From Chitinophaga pinensis (GTDB lineage: Bacteria > Bacteroidota > Bacteroidia > SXHM01), in contig CAMBRL010000013.1 of the NCBI GenBank assembly GCA_945870105.1, positions 1 to 42,749 on the forward strand: a stretch of 42,749 nt of DNA, given 5' to 3'. The translations under genes were made by a program, and so were the position numbers. Positions 25,247-35,900 of this stretch are shown in pieces; within the stretch, counting starts at the first letter, position 1, and each line of letters opens with the position of its first letter. The notes beneath the pieces are model-generated. The model did no database searches and was not told the origin of the DNA. It saw only the letters and a list, made by a program, of their open reading frames with translations.

Positions 25247-25342
25247 CGTCATTGCGAGGAACGAAGCAATCTCATAAATGAGCTACTGCATTGAAATATG
25301 AGATTGCTTCATTCCGCTGAAAAGGCGGAATTCGCAATGACG
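25247..25342. repeat. Three-stem dispersed repeat of CGTCATTGCGA type
   Basis: Outer arms CGTCATTGCGA (25247-25257) and TCGCAATGACG (25332-25342) enclose a 13-bp stem (GAAGCAATCTCAT 25263-25275 with 25298-25310) and a 6-bp stem (TTCCGC 25312-25317 with 25325-25330). All arms pair perfectly, giving a cloverleaf-like fold. It fills the space between the channel gene and the convergent J-domain gene. The words match an interspersed repeat I recall from many bacteria. Confidence 0.85.
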
Positions 25343-25789
25343 TTATTCCTTCTCCGAAGCCTTGGTCGTTTTCCTGTACGGATAACTTTCAAAAATATGC
25401 CTTCTTGCAAAACGAATACGATTATCTGAATTGATCAGTTTGTTGTACGTGTTTTTTTGCACACCAAAATATTCATACGCACTGCCATCAGTAAAAATTA
25501 CATTCAGAGTTACCCCTTTATAACGGAAATCATCAATACCAGAATTAGTAATGGTGGCAGTATATTCCTCTTTGTATTGCAAATGCGTTTCAGGCGAAAG
25601 ACTTACCAGAAAATGATACGCCTCAATAATCTCTTTGCTCTTTAATTCCGCTTCGGCATGTGCAGCAGGATCCTGAAATTTATCAGGGTGCCACTCTTTC
25701 ATTAAGTTACGGTAAATGGTTTTTAACTCAGCAAGGGAGCCTTCCTTTGTTATGCCAAATAGTTTGCGATAATCGGTAATGCGTTTCAT
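25343..25789 (-). CDS. J-domain protein fused to a KTSC domain
   Basis: 148 residues. The N-terminal ~70 form a DnaJ-like J-domain with the HPD motif at H34-P35-D36 (KEWHPDKFQD), which in the family stimulates the Hsp70 ATPase. The C-terminal part (~83-141, FRYKGVTLNVIFTDGSAYEY then FGV and ESYPY) matches the KTSC domain, a small module named after its own signature and often linked to nucleic acid or stress proteins. No Gly/Phe or zinc-finger region is present, so it is not a full DnaJ. No DnaK gene is adjacent. The stop falls at the end of the dispersed repeat. Confidence 0.8.
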   Translation of the reverse strand: MKRITDYRKLFGITKEGSLAELKTIYRNLMKEWHPDKFQDPAAHAEAELKSKEIIEAYHFLVSLSPETHLQYKEEYTATITNSGIDDFRYKGVTLNVIFTDGSAYEYFGVQKNTYNKLINSDNRIRFARRHIFESYPYRKTTKASEKE

Positions 25790-25811
25790 AGTTTATTCTT
25801 CAAAAAGGGCG

Positions 25812-25819
25812 CAAACATA
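25812..25819 (-). promoter_or_regulatory. Candidate -7 promoter element for the J-domain gene
   Basis: Reads TATGTTTG on the minus strand, an exact TAnnTTTG match 23 bases before the ATG at 25789. Confidence 0.42.
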
Positions 25820-25863
25820 CGATTCGTTTTGATTAAACAAGCCTATGCTTCGGTTGCCCAAAC

Positions 25864-25895
25864 AAAAAAAGAGCGGCATCCCTGCCGCTCTTTTT
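25864..25895 (-). terminator. Strong intrinsic terminator of the act-cox operon
   Basis: AAAAAGAGCGGCA (25866-25878), loop TCCC, TGCCGCTCTTTTT (25883-25895): a 13-bp perfect stem with A and T runs on both sides. It lies 23 bases after the coxA stop in the direction of transcription and would also work on the plus strand. Confidence 0.9.
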
Positions 25896-25917
25896 CTTTA
25901 TACAATAATTAAAACGC

Positions 25918-27711
25918 TTAATGGCTTTCTTCCTCTCCCGGAGCCATCGGCTCAGTTTGCGGAGTAAAGTCACCCGCTTTGCCGGGCTTGTTATAATCAT
26001 AAGGCCAACGGTGTACTTCCGGAATTTTACCGGGCCAGTTACCGTGCATGTGTTTCATAGGAGCTGTCCATTCCAGTGTAGTGCTGCCCCAAGGATTTTG
26101 AGGAGCTTTAGTTCCACGGAAAATACTGTAGAAGAAATTAAAGAAGAAGAAAAACTGCGCAATTGCGCCAAGGAAGGCAAACATACTGATCATCTGGTTG
26201 ATATCCGTAAACTGGTCAAACAGCGGAAAGTTAGTGTTCTCATAATACCTGCGGGGAATACCTGCCAATCCTAAAAAGTGCATCGGGAAGAATACACCAT
26301 ACATAGAAGTAATGGTAAGCCAGAAGTGAACATAACCCAAATTCTTGTTCAGCATTTTACCATACATACGCGGAAACCAGTGATAAACACCTGCAAACAT
26401 CCCGAAGATAGCCGAAGCACCCATTACAATGTGGAAGTGGGCAACCACAAAATACGTATCGTGCAGGTTAATGTCCAGAGCGGCATCGGCAAGAATAATA
26501 CCTGTTAAACCTCCGGTGATAAAGGTAGAAACCATCCCGATTGCAAATAGCATAGCAGGAGTGAAGACAATGTTCCCTTTCCACAGCGTAGCTAAGTAGT
26601 TAAATACTTTTACTGCAGATGGTATAGCAACCAGAATAGTAGTGAATACGAATACCGAACCTATGAAAGGATTCATCCCCGTAACATACATATGGTGACC
26701 CCATACAATAAACGAAAGGAAGGCAATCGCAAGAATAGACCCAATCATCGCTTTGTAACCAAAGATAGGTTTGCGTGAGTTGGTTGCAATAATTTCGGAG
26801 TTGATACCCAATGCAGGCAACAGAATAATGTAAACCTCAGGGTGACCAAGAAACCAGAACAAGTGTTGGAATAGAATAGGACTTCCGCCTGTGTGCTCCA
26901 AAGCCATACCACCGATATTGATATCGCTCAGGTAAAAGCTGGTACCAAAGCTGCGGTCAAAAATCAACAGCAAAGCAGCCGCAAAAAGAACAGGGAAAGA
27001 AAGAACCCCCAGAATAGCAGTAACCAAAAACGCCCAGATAGTAAGAGGCAGTCTGGTCATGGCCATCCCTTTTGTACGCAGGTTAATAACAGTAACAATG
27101 TAATTCAAGCCACCCAGTAATGCAGATACAATGAATAACGACATACTCACTAACCACAACGTCATACCCATTCCTGAACCCGGCATAGCCTGAGGCAAAG
27201 CGCTCAACGGAGGATAAACCGTCCAACCCGCAGAAGCAGGGCCACCGGTAACAAACAGCGATGCAATCATCACCACACTTGATACAAAAAAGAACCAGTA
27301 CGATAACATGTTAAGAAAACCCGAAGCCATATCACGCGCCCCAATCTGAAAAGGAATAAGCAGGTTACTGAACGTTCCGCTCAATCCGCCTGTTAATACA
27401 AAGAACACAAGTATGGTACCGTGTATAGTAACCAATGCAAGGTACATATCCGGTGTCATTACTCCACCCGGAGCCCATCTGCCCAGAAATGTTTCAAGGA
27501 TAGGGAAACTTTGTCCCGGCCATCCCAATTGAAGACGGAAGAAAGTGGACATAAACATAGCTATACAGCCCATGATGATAGCAGTTATCAAAAACTGCTT
27601 GGAGATCATTTTATGATCCTGACTGAACACATACTTAGAGATAAAACCCTCTTCGTGATGGTGCCCGTGATCGTGGCTGTGGTCGTGATGTGCGTGAGTA
27701 TCGTGTGACAT
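25918..27711 (-). CDS. coxA: Cytochrome c oxidase subunit I
   Basis: Catalytic subunit of an A-type haem-copper oxidase reducing oxygen in the inner membrane. 597 residues, about 12 helices. Ligands: H97 for low-spin haem, H290 in FLGHPEVY for CuB with the cross-linked Y294 and the D-channel E292, H339-H340 (VWGHHMY) for CuB, and the haem histidines in VVAHFHIVMG. The GHPEV motif places it in the A1 group. The N-terminus is unusual: 10 of the first 20 residues are histidine, mixed with aspartate, possibly binding copper. Last gene of the operon, 35 bases after coxB. Confidence 0.97.
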   Translation of the reverse strand: MSHDTHAHHDHSHDHGHHHEEGFISKYVFSQDHKMISKQFLITAIIMGCIAMFMSTFFRLQLGWPGQSFPILETFLGRWAPGGVMTPDMYLALVTIHGTILVFFVLTGGLSGTFSNLLIPFQIGARDMASGFLNMLSYWFFFVSSVVMIASLFVTGGPASAGWTVYPPLSALPQAMPGSGMGMTLWLVSMSLFIVSALLGGLNYIVTVINLRTKGMAMTRLPLTIWAFLVTAILGVLSFPVLFAAALLLIFDRSFGTSFYLSDINIGGMALEHTGGSPILFQHLFWFLGHPEVYIILLPALGINSEIIATNSRKPIFGYKAMIGSILAIAFLSFIVWGHHMYVTGMNPFIGSVFVFTTILVAIPSAVKVFNYLATLWKGNIVFTPAMLFAIGMVSTFITGGLTGIILADAALDINLHDTYFVVAHFHIVMGASAIFGMFAGVYHWFPRMYGKMLNKNLGYVHFWLTITSMYGVFFPMHFLGLAGIPRRYYENTNFPLFDQFTDINQMISMFAFLGAIAQFFFFFNFFYSIFRGTKAPQNPWGSTTLEWTAPMKHMHGNWPGKIPEVHRWPYDYNKPGKAGDFTPQTEPMAPGEEESH

Positions 27712-27746
27712 GTTCAGATAGTGTTTTCTTCTGTTAAATTCTATGA

Positions 27747-28823
27747 TTAGTGTTTCGAAGCGTCAGCGGTAACGGCATGAACCTTTGCGCTGTCGGCAGG
27801 TGCTGCAAGTGAGTCTGTTTTTACTTCAAGCGGAGCAGCAGGTGCTGCTGCTTTCAAATCTTCAGCAATAGTTTTTTTGCTTCCCAACCATTGACGGAAT
27901 GAAGTTTCGTCTTCAACTATGATATTCATCTGCATGTTAAAGTGCGATGCACCGCAGATTTTGTTGCACAAAAGAATGTAGTCAAACTTATCGTTTGCGG
28001 TTTCAACTCTCATTTGCTCAGTTGTCTTAATCGGCTTGAAGTGAAACTGAGTAGTCATACCCGGAACGCAGTTCATCTGAGCACGGAAGTGGGGCATGTA
28101 AGCACTGTGAATTACATCACGTGAATGAAATTTGAAGATTACCTCTTTGCCTACAGGCAGGTGAAACTCGTTGCGTACTAAAATATCATCAGACGATTGG
28201 GGGTCAGTGTAATCAATTCCCAATGTATTGTTGCCATCAATTGCGCGAAAACTTGCTTTCCCTAATTGGTTGTCATCACCGGCATAGCGGGCAGTCCAGT
28301 CAAATTGTTTTGCATACAATTCTATAACCATAACATCATCTTGCACAGGTGCTACAATCTGGTTCCATTTGCTGATACCATAAACAATGATAGTAGAAAG
28401 AACTACAGCAGGAATAAATGTCCAGATTAACTCTAGCTTGGTGCTGTGTACAAAAAATACAGGTTTGTGTTCTTTTTTGAAATAGTATTTCGCTGCGAAG
28501 AAAATAAGCAGAACGTGTGTGATAAAAAAGGCAGTACCAAGAATAGCCCAGTTGAATTTAAAAAGCGTGTCAATCGCAACTCCGTGTTCTGAAGCAGCTG
28601 CAGGCAGCGTTTTGTCGTTCATAGCATAAGACATATAAAACACCATGAAAATAAAGGCTGTGCCCATAATAAGCAGCAAGAGTGCGTGGGTTTTATTGTC
28701 ACTGGTAGTAACAGCGTTTACATCTGAGCCACGCAGCTCTGACGACAATTCAAATATTCTGATGATACGTCCGAACGTTATTAAGCCGAGAACGATTACA
28801 AGAAAGGTGAGAAAACTAATCAT
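27747..28823 (-). CDS. coxB: Cytochrome c oxidase subunit II
   Basis: Carries the CuA electron entry site. 358 residues. It has an extra N-terminal helix (MISFLTFLVIVLGLITFG) before the usual two helices (~45-66 and ~92-112, with a third near 131-150). The CuA ligands are H239, C286, C290, H294 and M297 (CNKICGASHFNM). The C-terminus is a low-complexity Ala/Pro/Lys tail from about residue 325. No haem c motif, so it is not a caa3-type fusion. It likely takes electrons directly or by a small cytochrome from the complex encoded upstream. Confidence 0.96.
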   Translation of the reverse strand: MISFLTFLVIVLGLITFGRIIRIFELSSELRGSDVNAVTTSDNKTHALLLLIMGTAFIFMVFYMSYAMNDKTLPAAASEHGVAIDTLFKFNWAILGTAFFITHVLLIFFAAKYYFKKEHKPVFFVHSTKLELIWTFIPAVVLSTIIVYGISKWNQIVAPVQDDVMVIELYAKQFDWTARYAGDDNQLGKASFRAIDGNNTLGIDYTDPQSSDDILVRNEFHLPVGKEVIFKFHSRDVIHSAYMPHFRAQMNCVPGMTTQFHFKPIKTTEQMRVETANDKFDYILLCNKICGASHFNMQMNIIVEDETSFRQWLGSKKTIAEDLKAAAPAAPLEVKTDSLAAPADSAKVHAVTADASKH

Positions 28824-28881
28824 GTTGAATTTTTAAAGTCTAAAGTTTAATGTTTTCTTAAAAAGGCCTTATTACTATCTA

Positions 28882-30300
28882 TTAAATATGGTGATGCGCT
28901 GATTCGTCCACAAACGGATGGTTCTTTGCAACCAGTGATGCTTTGGTAAGCGCATTCAGTGTTACATACCCAAACAATCCGGCAAATCCAGCAAACATTC
29001 CTATCTCCAGCAAACCGATTCCGTAGTTAGCTTTTACGGTACCCGGCATAATCATCAGGTACACATCTAACCAGTGTCCGCAAATAATGGCAACACCTGC
29101 AACCATCAGGAAGCTAATGTTACGCTTTGCATCTCTGGACATCAGCACAAGGAAAGGAAAAATAAAGTTGATAACCAGATTAGCTACCCAAAGCACTTTG
29201 TAATTCTCCCATCTGTCCTGAAAGTAAGTTACCTCCTCCGGAATGTTAGCATACCAGATTAGCAAGAATTGTGAAGTCCACAAGTAAGTCCAGAATACGC
29301 TTACACCAAACATGAATTTACCTAAGTCATGAAAGTGGTTCTCGTTGATGTGCTGAAAATATCCATTACGCTTCAGGTGAATACTGATTAAGGTAATCAT
29401 GGTCAATCCTGTTACAAACATTCCTGCAAATACATACCAGCCAAACAGTGTGCTAAACCAGTGTGGGTCAACCGACATTACCCAATCCCAAGCCATTGTA
29501 GAAGAAGTTACCGCAAAGAAAACCAGAAACCATCCTGCAGCGTTCATATTCTTTCTGTGTTTCACTTCATCGCCTGCCAAATCCTCAGCAAGTGAACGTT
29601 TGCGGAAAAACCAGGTGAAGAAAATCCAGATTGCTAAGTAGATAATAGCACGGGCAAAAAAGAAAGGTTTGTTAAGGTAGCCTGATTTACCTGCAATTAT
29701 TTCATCAAAGTGTGGGTTTGCAATACTATCTGTTGCTGCAGCTTTTTCATAGTTTGCAGCATATAAATCGTGCTCAGGTCCAACAGGGAATTTTGCTTCA
29801 CTTACATATTTATCAGCAGCAGGTGTAGCTTCAGCGTGAGGAGCATCGTGTCCGTGACCTTCCGCAACAGGTGCAGCATCGTGATGTTCTGCATGAGTTG
29901 TATGGTGTTGTAATCCTTCTTCATACGTGCGTAAATCCTGAACGGTAGTTTTTTCTGTTACCAGATAATCATCCATCCAGTGGTAAATGTGGTTAACGTG
30001 AAAAGCTGAACCTGCAAGAACAATCAAAATTACAAGTCCACCAATAGGCAGGTATTGCCCCATTGCTTCCGGAACTCTTTTAACACCGGCACTCCAACCT
30101 GCTTCTGAAGCATATTGAATGGCCACAAACAATGTTCCTGCCAGTGCTATAAAGGTAAAGAATAAACCGTTTACCAGCAGGTTAGCCCAAATCCTTTGTC
30201 CTTCAATTCCGGCAACAAAAGCGTAGATAAGACCTACAACTCCTAAACCCATCATTCCGAAGAGTATGTTTCTGGTATTTTTTGTCAGCGTGTAATTCAT
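28882..30300 (-). CDS. actF: Alternative complex III membrane subunit ActF
   Basis: Multi-helix inner-membrane subunit of the quinol:cytochrome c oxidoreductase known as alternative complex III. 472 residues with about 10 helices. A His/Ala-rich soluble insertion lies at ~125-180 (segments HHTTHAEHHDAAP and EGHGHDAPHAEA) between early helices. The family is related to NrfD/PsrC but shorter in motif content; identification rests on helical pattern, segments such as FFARAIIYLAIWIFFTWFF and TSSTMAWDWVMSVDPHW, and its place after actE. The operon continues into coxB 58 bases later. Confidence 0.92.
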   Translation of the reverse strand: MNYTLTKNTRNILFGMMGLGVVGLIYAFVAGIEGQRIWANLLVNGLFFTFIALAGTLFVAIQYASEAGWSAGVKRVPEAMGQYLPIGGLVILIVLAGSAFHVNHIYHWMDDYLVTEKTTVQDLRTYEEGLQHHTTHAEHHDAAPVAEGHGHDAPHAEATPAADKYVSEAKFPVGPEHDLYAANYEKAAATDSIANPHFDEIIAGKSGYLNKPFFFARAIIYLAIWIFFTWFFRKRSLAEDLAGDEVKHRKNMNAAGWFLVFFAVTSSTMAWDWVMSVDPHWFSTLFGWYVFAGMFVTGLTMITLISIHLKRNGYFQHINENHFHDLGKFMFGVSVFWTYLWTSQFLLIWYANIPEEVTYFQDRWENYKVLWVANLVINFIFPFLVLMSRDAKRNISFLMVAGVAIICGHWLDVYLMIMPGTVKANYGIGLLEIGMFAGFAGLFGYVTLNALTKASLVAKNHPFVDESAHHHI

Positions 30301-30335
30301 CGTGAACTATTTATTTTTTTACTGTAGAGTAGATT

Positions 30336-30956
30336 TTACTGTTTTTGCAAAGTCTGAACGTAGTGTGTTATTTTCCATCTTTCTTCTTTGTTCAGTTGCG
30401 AAGCATGTGGACCCATCATATTCACACCATACGTAATGGTGTGGAATATTTTCCCGGGAGTTAAATCTTTCATTGCACCGCCTCTTGAAGACATTCCTGC
30501 AGAGTAAGATGGAGGAGGTGGAAAACCACCAGCAGTAACTGTTTTACCGTCAGCCTGTCCGGTTGCACCGTGACAGTGTGTACAGTATTTTTCATACAAT
30601 ACTTTTCCGTCAGCAAGTATAGCCGGTGTAAGTTCAATAGGGTTGGTCAATTCAACTCCCGCTCTATCGTACTCTTCTTTTGAATCGGCATAAGCAAAAG
30701 GCATATTGTTGATAGCGCTTACTGCATAAGGATGCTCTCCTCGTGTAATAGTTCCCGCTACCGGTTTTTGTGCGGTCATACCATCAGCAAAATTCGGGTT
30801 CACCGAATAGGTTTCGTAAGATGGTGAGCGATACATGTCGGGCATGTATTCATAACCCGGGCTGTTGGGGTCTGTTTTCATGCACGAAGAAAGAGCAACC
30901 ATAAAACCAAAAGTTATGGCTGTCATGGAGGTCGTGCTGTATTTTCCTATTTTCAT
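30336..30956 (-). CDS. actE: Alternative complex III mono-haem cytochrome c subunit ActE, lipoprotein
   Basis: Mono-haem cytochrome of the complex, passing electrons toward the oxidase. 206 residues with a lipoprotein signal (ALSSC, lipid site C25). The haem c motif is C125-T-H-C-H129 in KYCTHCHGATGQADG; an axial methionine candidate lies in YGVNMMGPHASQL. The segment YEYMPDMYRSPSYE after the lipobox is typical of ActE. Located between actD and actF with gaps of 27 and 35 bases. Confidence 0.94.
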   Translation of the reverse strand: MKIGKYSTTSMTAITFGFMVALSSCMKTDPNSPGYEYMPDMYRSPSYETYSVNPNFADGMTAQKPVAGTITRGEHPYAVSAINNMPFAYADSKEEYDRAGVELTNPIELTPAILADGKVLYEKYCTHCHGATGQADGKTVTAGGFPPPPSYSAGMSSRGGAMKDLTPGKIFHTITYGVNMMGPHASQLNKEERWKITHYVQTLQKQ

Positions 30957-30983
30957 ATCCTGTTTAAAGATTTGAGTAATCTG

Positions 30984-31514
30984 TTACGCTTCTTTCTCTG
31001 TAATTTCAATGGCTCCGGTTGAACTCAACATTGATTTGATTTCTTCCGCAGTTTTTTTGTTTTCGTCTGTGTTAATCTGAACCATGAATTTATCATCCGT
31101 TGTTCTGTTGTCAGGATTATGAGGTTGCTGACCGGGATAAAGTCTGTTTACAATAAGGTAAGTAAGTGCCATTCCGTGAGCAGCAAAAAATACGGTCATC
31201 TCAAAACTTACAGGCACAAAAGCCGGTAAGTTCATGTAAAAGAATTGACTTGGTTTACCTCCAATGTCCATAGGCCAATCGAAGATAAGCATGTAGCCCA
31301 TCATCAGCCATGCCAATGAAAGACCGGTTGCTCCGTAAACAAATGCACCTATAGCAAGTCGTGTGCGCGGAACACCAATAACTGGATCAATTCCGTGAAT
31401 AGGAAAAGGTGAGAAAACGTCTTTAATCCGTACACCCTTGCTCACCATGTCTTTGGCTGATTTCAGGAGGATTTCCTCGTCATCAAACATTCCGTAAATT
31501 ACTTTTTTGCTCAT
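30984..31514 (-). CDS. actD: Alternative complex III subunit ActD (DUF3341)
   Basis: Small membrane subunit of 176 residues with two helices (~58-80 and ~98-122). The N-terminal cytoplasmic part begins MSKKVIYGMFDDEEILLKSA, and the IHGIDPVIGVPRTRLA and GGKPSQFFYMNLPAFVPV segments mark the DUF3341/ActD family. It helps hold the two large membrane subunits together in known structures. It sits 14 bases after actC. Confidence 0.94.
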   Translation of the reverse strand: MSKKVIYGMFDDEEILLKSAKDMVSKGVRIKDVFSPFPIHGIDPVIGVPRTRLAIGAFVYGATGLSLAWLMMGYMLIFDWPMDIGGKPSQFFYMNLPAFVPVSFEMTVFFAAHGMALTYLIVNRLYPGQQPHNPDNRTTDDKFMVQINTDENKKTAEEIKSMLSSTGAIEITEKEA

Positions 31515-31528
31515 TCTTCTGCGGGTTA

Positions 31529-32905
31529 TTATTTTTTGTATTTATCTCCTGATGATTTCAAGATAGATTTCAATTCGGCCATTGCAATTACAGGGAATGT
31601 GCGGCAGAACAACAGGAACAGGGTAAAGAAAATTCCTAGGGTTCCGACAAAAATACCGATGTCAATAAACGTAGGGTGGAACATCACCCAACTTGAAGGC
31701 AGGTAATCGCGGTGCAGTGATGTTACAATAATCACAAAACGCTCGAACCACATACCGATGTTCACGAAAATAGAAATGATGAACGTAGCAACAAAACTTC
31801 TGCGCACTTTTTTAATCCAGAAAAGTTGTGGAGTAATAACGTTGCAGGTCATCATGCTCCAGTATGCCCACCAATATGGTCCGCTTGCACGGTTAAGGAA
31901 AGCATATTGCTCATACTCAACACCTGAGTACCAGGAAATGAAAAGTTCGGTTAAGTAAGCAACACCCACAATAGAACCGGTGAGGATGATGATTTTGTTC
32001 ATCGACTCAACGTGGTTCACGGTGATGTAGTCTTCAAGGTTTAATGTTTTACGTGCAATCAGCATCAATGTCAATACCATCGCAAAGCCTGAGAAGATAG
32101 CTCCGGCAACGAAGTAAGGCGGGAAGATGGTGGTGTGCCAACCCGGTATTACCGAAGTAGCAAAGTCCATAGATACAATGGTGTGAACCGAAAGTACCAG
32201 TGGTGTTGAAAGACCTGCTAGTACCAATGAAAGTTCTTCAAAACGGTGCCATGCTCTTGCGTTTCCGCTCCAGCCAAAGCTAAGAATGTTGTAAATCTTT
32301 TGTTGCAATGGTTTACCCATCCGCGCAAATTTGTCACGCACTGTTGCAAAGTCAGGAACTAAACCTAAATACCAGAAAACTAATGATACGGTAAAGTAAG
32401 TTGAAATCGCAAATACGTCCCAAAGCAATGGTGAGTTAAAGTTTACCCACAATGAACCGAATTGGTTCGGAAGCGGAAGTACCCAATAAGCTAACCAAAC
32501 GCGACCCATGTGAAACACCGGGAAAAGGGCTGCGCAGATTACCGCAAAAATAGTCATCGCCTCAGCTGAGCGGTTGATAGACATTCTCCACTTCTGACGG
32601 AACAGCAAAAGAACGGCAGAAATCAAAGTTCCTGCGTGACCGATACCGATCCACCAAACGAAGTTGGTGATATCCCATGCCCAACCTACTGTTTTGTTAG
32701 AGCCCCATACTCCGATACCTGTTCCTACGGTGTAAGCAAGACAACCTACTCCCCATAACATGGTAATGAAAGATACGGTAAATGCCATCCACCAGTATTT
32801 ATTAGCTTTTCCCGCGATAGGATAGGTAATATCTTCTGTAACCTGATGATAGTCCTTCTTCCCTATTATAAGTGGCTCGCGGATGTGTGCTTCGTGACTT
32901 GCCAT
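31529..32905 (-). CDS. actC: Alternative complex III membrane subunit ActC (NrfD/PsrC-like)
   Basis: Quinol-binding integral membrane subunit, 458 residues, about 10 helices, related to NrfD and PsrC. Recognisable segments: [60 protein letters not shown] and [18 protein letters not shown]. In known ACIII structures this subunit faces ActB and forms the quinol site and a proposed proton path. It follows actB by 28 bases. Confidence 0.95.
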   Translation of the reverse strand: MASHEAHIREPLIIGKKDYHQVTEDITYPIAGKANKYWWMAFTVSFITMLWGVGCLAYTVGTGIGVWGSNKTVGWAWDITNFVWWIGIGHAGTLISAVLLLFRQKWRMSINRSAEAMTIFAVICAALFPVFHMGRVWLAYWVLPLPNQFGSLWVNFNSPLLWDVFAISTYFTVSLVFWYLGLVPDFATVRDKFARMGKPLQQKIYNILSFGWSGNARAWHRFEELSLVLAGLSTPLVLSVHTIVSMDFATSVIPGWHTTIFPPYFVAGAIFSGFAMVLTLMLIARKTLNLEDYITVNHVESMNKIIILTGSIVGVAYLTELFISWYSGVEYEQYAFLNRASGPYWWAYWSMMTCNVITPQLFWIKKVRRSFVATFIISIFVNIGMWFERFVIIVTSLHRDYLPSSWVMFHPTFIDIGIFVGTLGIFFTLFLLFCRTFPVIAMAELKSILKSSGDKYKK

Positions 32906-32933
32906 ATTGTTTTATAGTCGTTATTCGTTTATG

Positions 32934-35900
32934 TTATGCTGATTCTTTAACGTTTCTTACTTTGGTCTGGTAGTATACATTCGGCTGTGTTCCTACTTCT
33001 TCAAGAAGGTTGTAGCTTCTGTCATCTTTAGAAAGTTTGCGCACCTCTGATGTTACATCACTCAGGTCGCCAAAAACAATTGCATGTGTTGGACAAGCCG
33101 TAGCGCAGGCGGTTTGAATATCTCCATCTTTCACTTTTCTGCCTTCTTTTTTAGCAGTCAGTTTTCCTGCCTGAATTTGCTGAACGCAAAGCGAACATTT
33201 TTCCATAACCCCTCTTGAACGTACTACTACATCAGGGTTCAGAACCATTTTGCCCAAGTCATCATTCATGTTGAAATCAAACTGCTCGTTGTCTGAATAT
33301 TTAAACCAGTTAAATCTTCTTACTTTATAAGGACAGTTGTTTGCGCAGTAACGTGTTCCGATGCAACGGTTGTAAGCCATCATGTTCAGACCTTCCAAGC
33401 TGTGTGTTGTAGCAGCAACAGGACAAACCGTTTCGCAAGGTGCGTGGTTGCAATGCTGACACATCAGCGGCTGGAACAGAACAGAAGGATTTTCTGAAGC
33501 CGCTTCCATCTCTGTGAATTTGTCAATTGCATTCAATCCTTCTGCATCTGCAACTTCCTGATTCATATCGCTGCTGTAATAGCGGTCAATCCTGATCCAG
33601 TGCATTTCACGGCTTCTGCGCACTTCATCCTTTCCTACTACAGCAACATTATTTTCTGAGGTGCAGCTTGTTACACAGGCTCCGCAACCGATACAGGAGT
33701 TTAAGTCAATGGTTAATCCCCACAAATGTCCTGTTTCAAGATCATGGTCGCGCCACAGGTTAATATCTTTAACAGGTTGCTTGCCGTGGTTGGTAGTTTG
33801 TAATAGTAATGGAGCATTTCCTGATTTCGGATCTTTCAGGTATTCAGCAAATGTTGTTTCTTTTACAATCGCCTCTCTGCCCATCAAGGTGTGGTGAGTT
33901 TGAGTAGCAGCAATCTGATATTTTTCGCCTGTACCTTTTACGGTTACATCGTAAGCAGCATATGTTGCGTTTCCATCAACAACAGAAACAAATTGGTATG
34001 CATTTGCTCCGATACCGTCAGCAGTTTTTCCTGCCCCTGTTCTTCCATAACCAAGTGCTAAACCAACAGTTCCGTATTTCTGGCCGGGCTGCGGGAATGC
34101 AGGTGCCTTTATAGTTACTCCGTTTACGGTAACTTCAACTACATCAGCATTGTCATCACCTCTTTCCAAGCGGCTCAGATTAAGTTCCGCCATTTGTTTT
34201 GGTGACATGGTAACGTAGTTATCCCAGGTTACTCTTGAAATAGGATCAGGCAACTCTTGTAACCAAGGGTTGTTTGCCTGAGAACCATCTCCCAAACCTG
34301 TTTTAATATAGACCTGTAATTCAGTTGCTCCTGCGGCAACTCCTTTTCTTACTGCAGCAGCAGCTGAAGAAATATCAGTTGCGGGAGCAGCAGGTGTTTC
34401 TTTTGTTGCAGCAACTGCAGCAGGTTTAACCGGCTCAGCAGCTACCTGTGCAACAGGAACTGAATAAAAACCATCATGCAGACTTACTTCCCAAGAAGCG
34501 CCTGTTGTAGTTTGCCAGTTAGCTTTTAAATAATCGTGATAAGAAGTTTCAATTCCTGCCCAAACCAATAAACTCTCTTGTGCCTGACGTGTGCTGAATA
34601 AAGGAGAGATAGTAGGTTGACCTAAGCTGTATTGTCCTTTTTTAGGATTTGCATCGTTCCATGATTCCAGATAATGGTTATCAGGACAAACGTAATTTAC
34701 CAATGAAGCTGTTTCGTCTTCGCGGTCAGAAAAAGAGATTTTCAGTTTTACTTTTTCAAGCGCTGAAACAAATGCTGAACCGTAAGTATATGCCGGATTT
34801 ACACCATATAATATAACTGCATCAACTGAACCGCTTGCCATTTCAGCAACCAGGGCAGCTACTTTAGCATCGTCACCTTGTTTCAGATAAACCGGAGTTG
34901 CAGTATCAATCGTGTTTCCGTAGTTGCCTAATAATTCATTGATAGCATTTACTACCACCTGAACATTGGTGTCGTTGCTTCCGCAAATAACCAGACTTCC
35001 TTTTGCAGCTAACAATTCAGCAGCAGCTGTCTGTAATTTATCTTTGTATTCATCAGCAATACCTGCATCATAAGTAGCAGCGCCTTTTGCTTTTGCTATA
35101 ATATTATAGAGTGCTAAAACAGCTAATCCCTGCTCAGAAGGTTTTATTGCAACACGCACATCTGCGTTTGAACCGGTAACCGAAAGGGTGGTTTCAAACT
35201 GGAAGTGGCGTGACATTTTTCCGTTTTTCGGATTTCTTGTTTGTCCGTATTGTCCTGCATATTCAACAGAAGCAAGCCAGTTAACCAAGAAGTCAGCACC
35301 AAAGCTTACAATTACTTCAGCATTTTCAAAATGATAATCAGGAATAATTGCCGAACCAAAATTTGCTTGGTTCGCTTTCAGAATTCCTGAGTAAGAAACA
35401 GCATCGTAAGTAACCTGTTCGGTGCCGGGATATTTTGCTGTAAAGTCAGCAATTGCTTTTTTAGTGGTAGGACTGATGATAGAATTGCTCAGAATTCTGA
35501 TTTTCCCGCCCTTTGCAGCAATAGCTTCTAATTGTGATTTTATGTCTTTATCAACTTCGCTCCAGGTTGCAGCCGCTTTTTTAGCCAACGGATTTTTCAG
35601 CCTTGTTGAGTCATATAAAGAAAGAACCGATGAATTGATGCGTGCATTAACTGCTCCTTTAGTAACAGGCGAAAGTTTGTTTCCTTCAATTTTAATAGGA
35701 CGACCTTCGCGTGTTTTTACCAGAATGCTGGCGTAATCATTTCCGTCAGCAAAGGTAGATGCATACCAATTGGCAATACCCGGAGTAATTTCCTCAGGTT
35801 TGTTCAGGTATGGGATAGCTTTGTTTACAGGTGTTTCACAGGCTGCAATGGTTGCGGCTGTAACACCGAATCCAAGAAATTTCAGGAAATCCCTGCGGTT

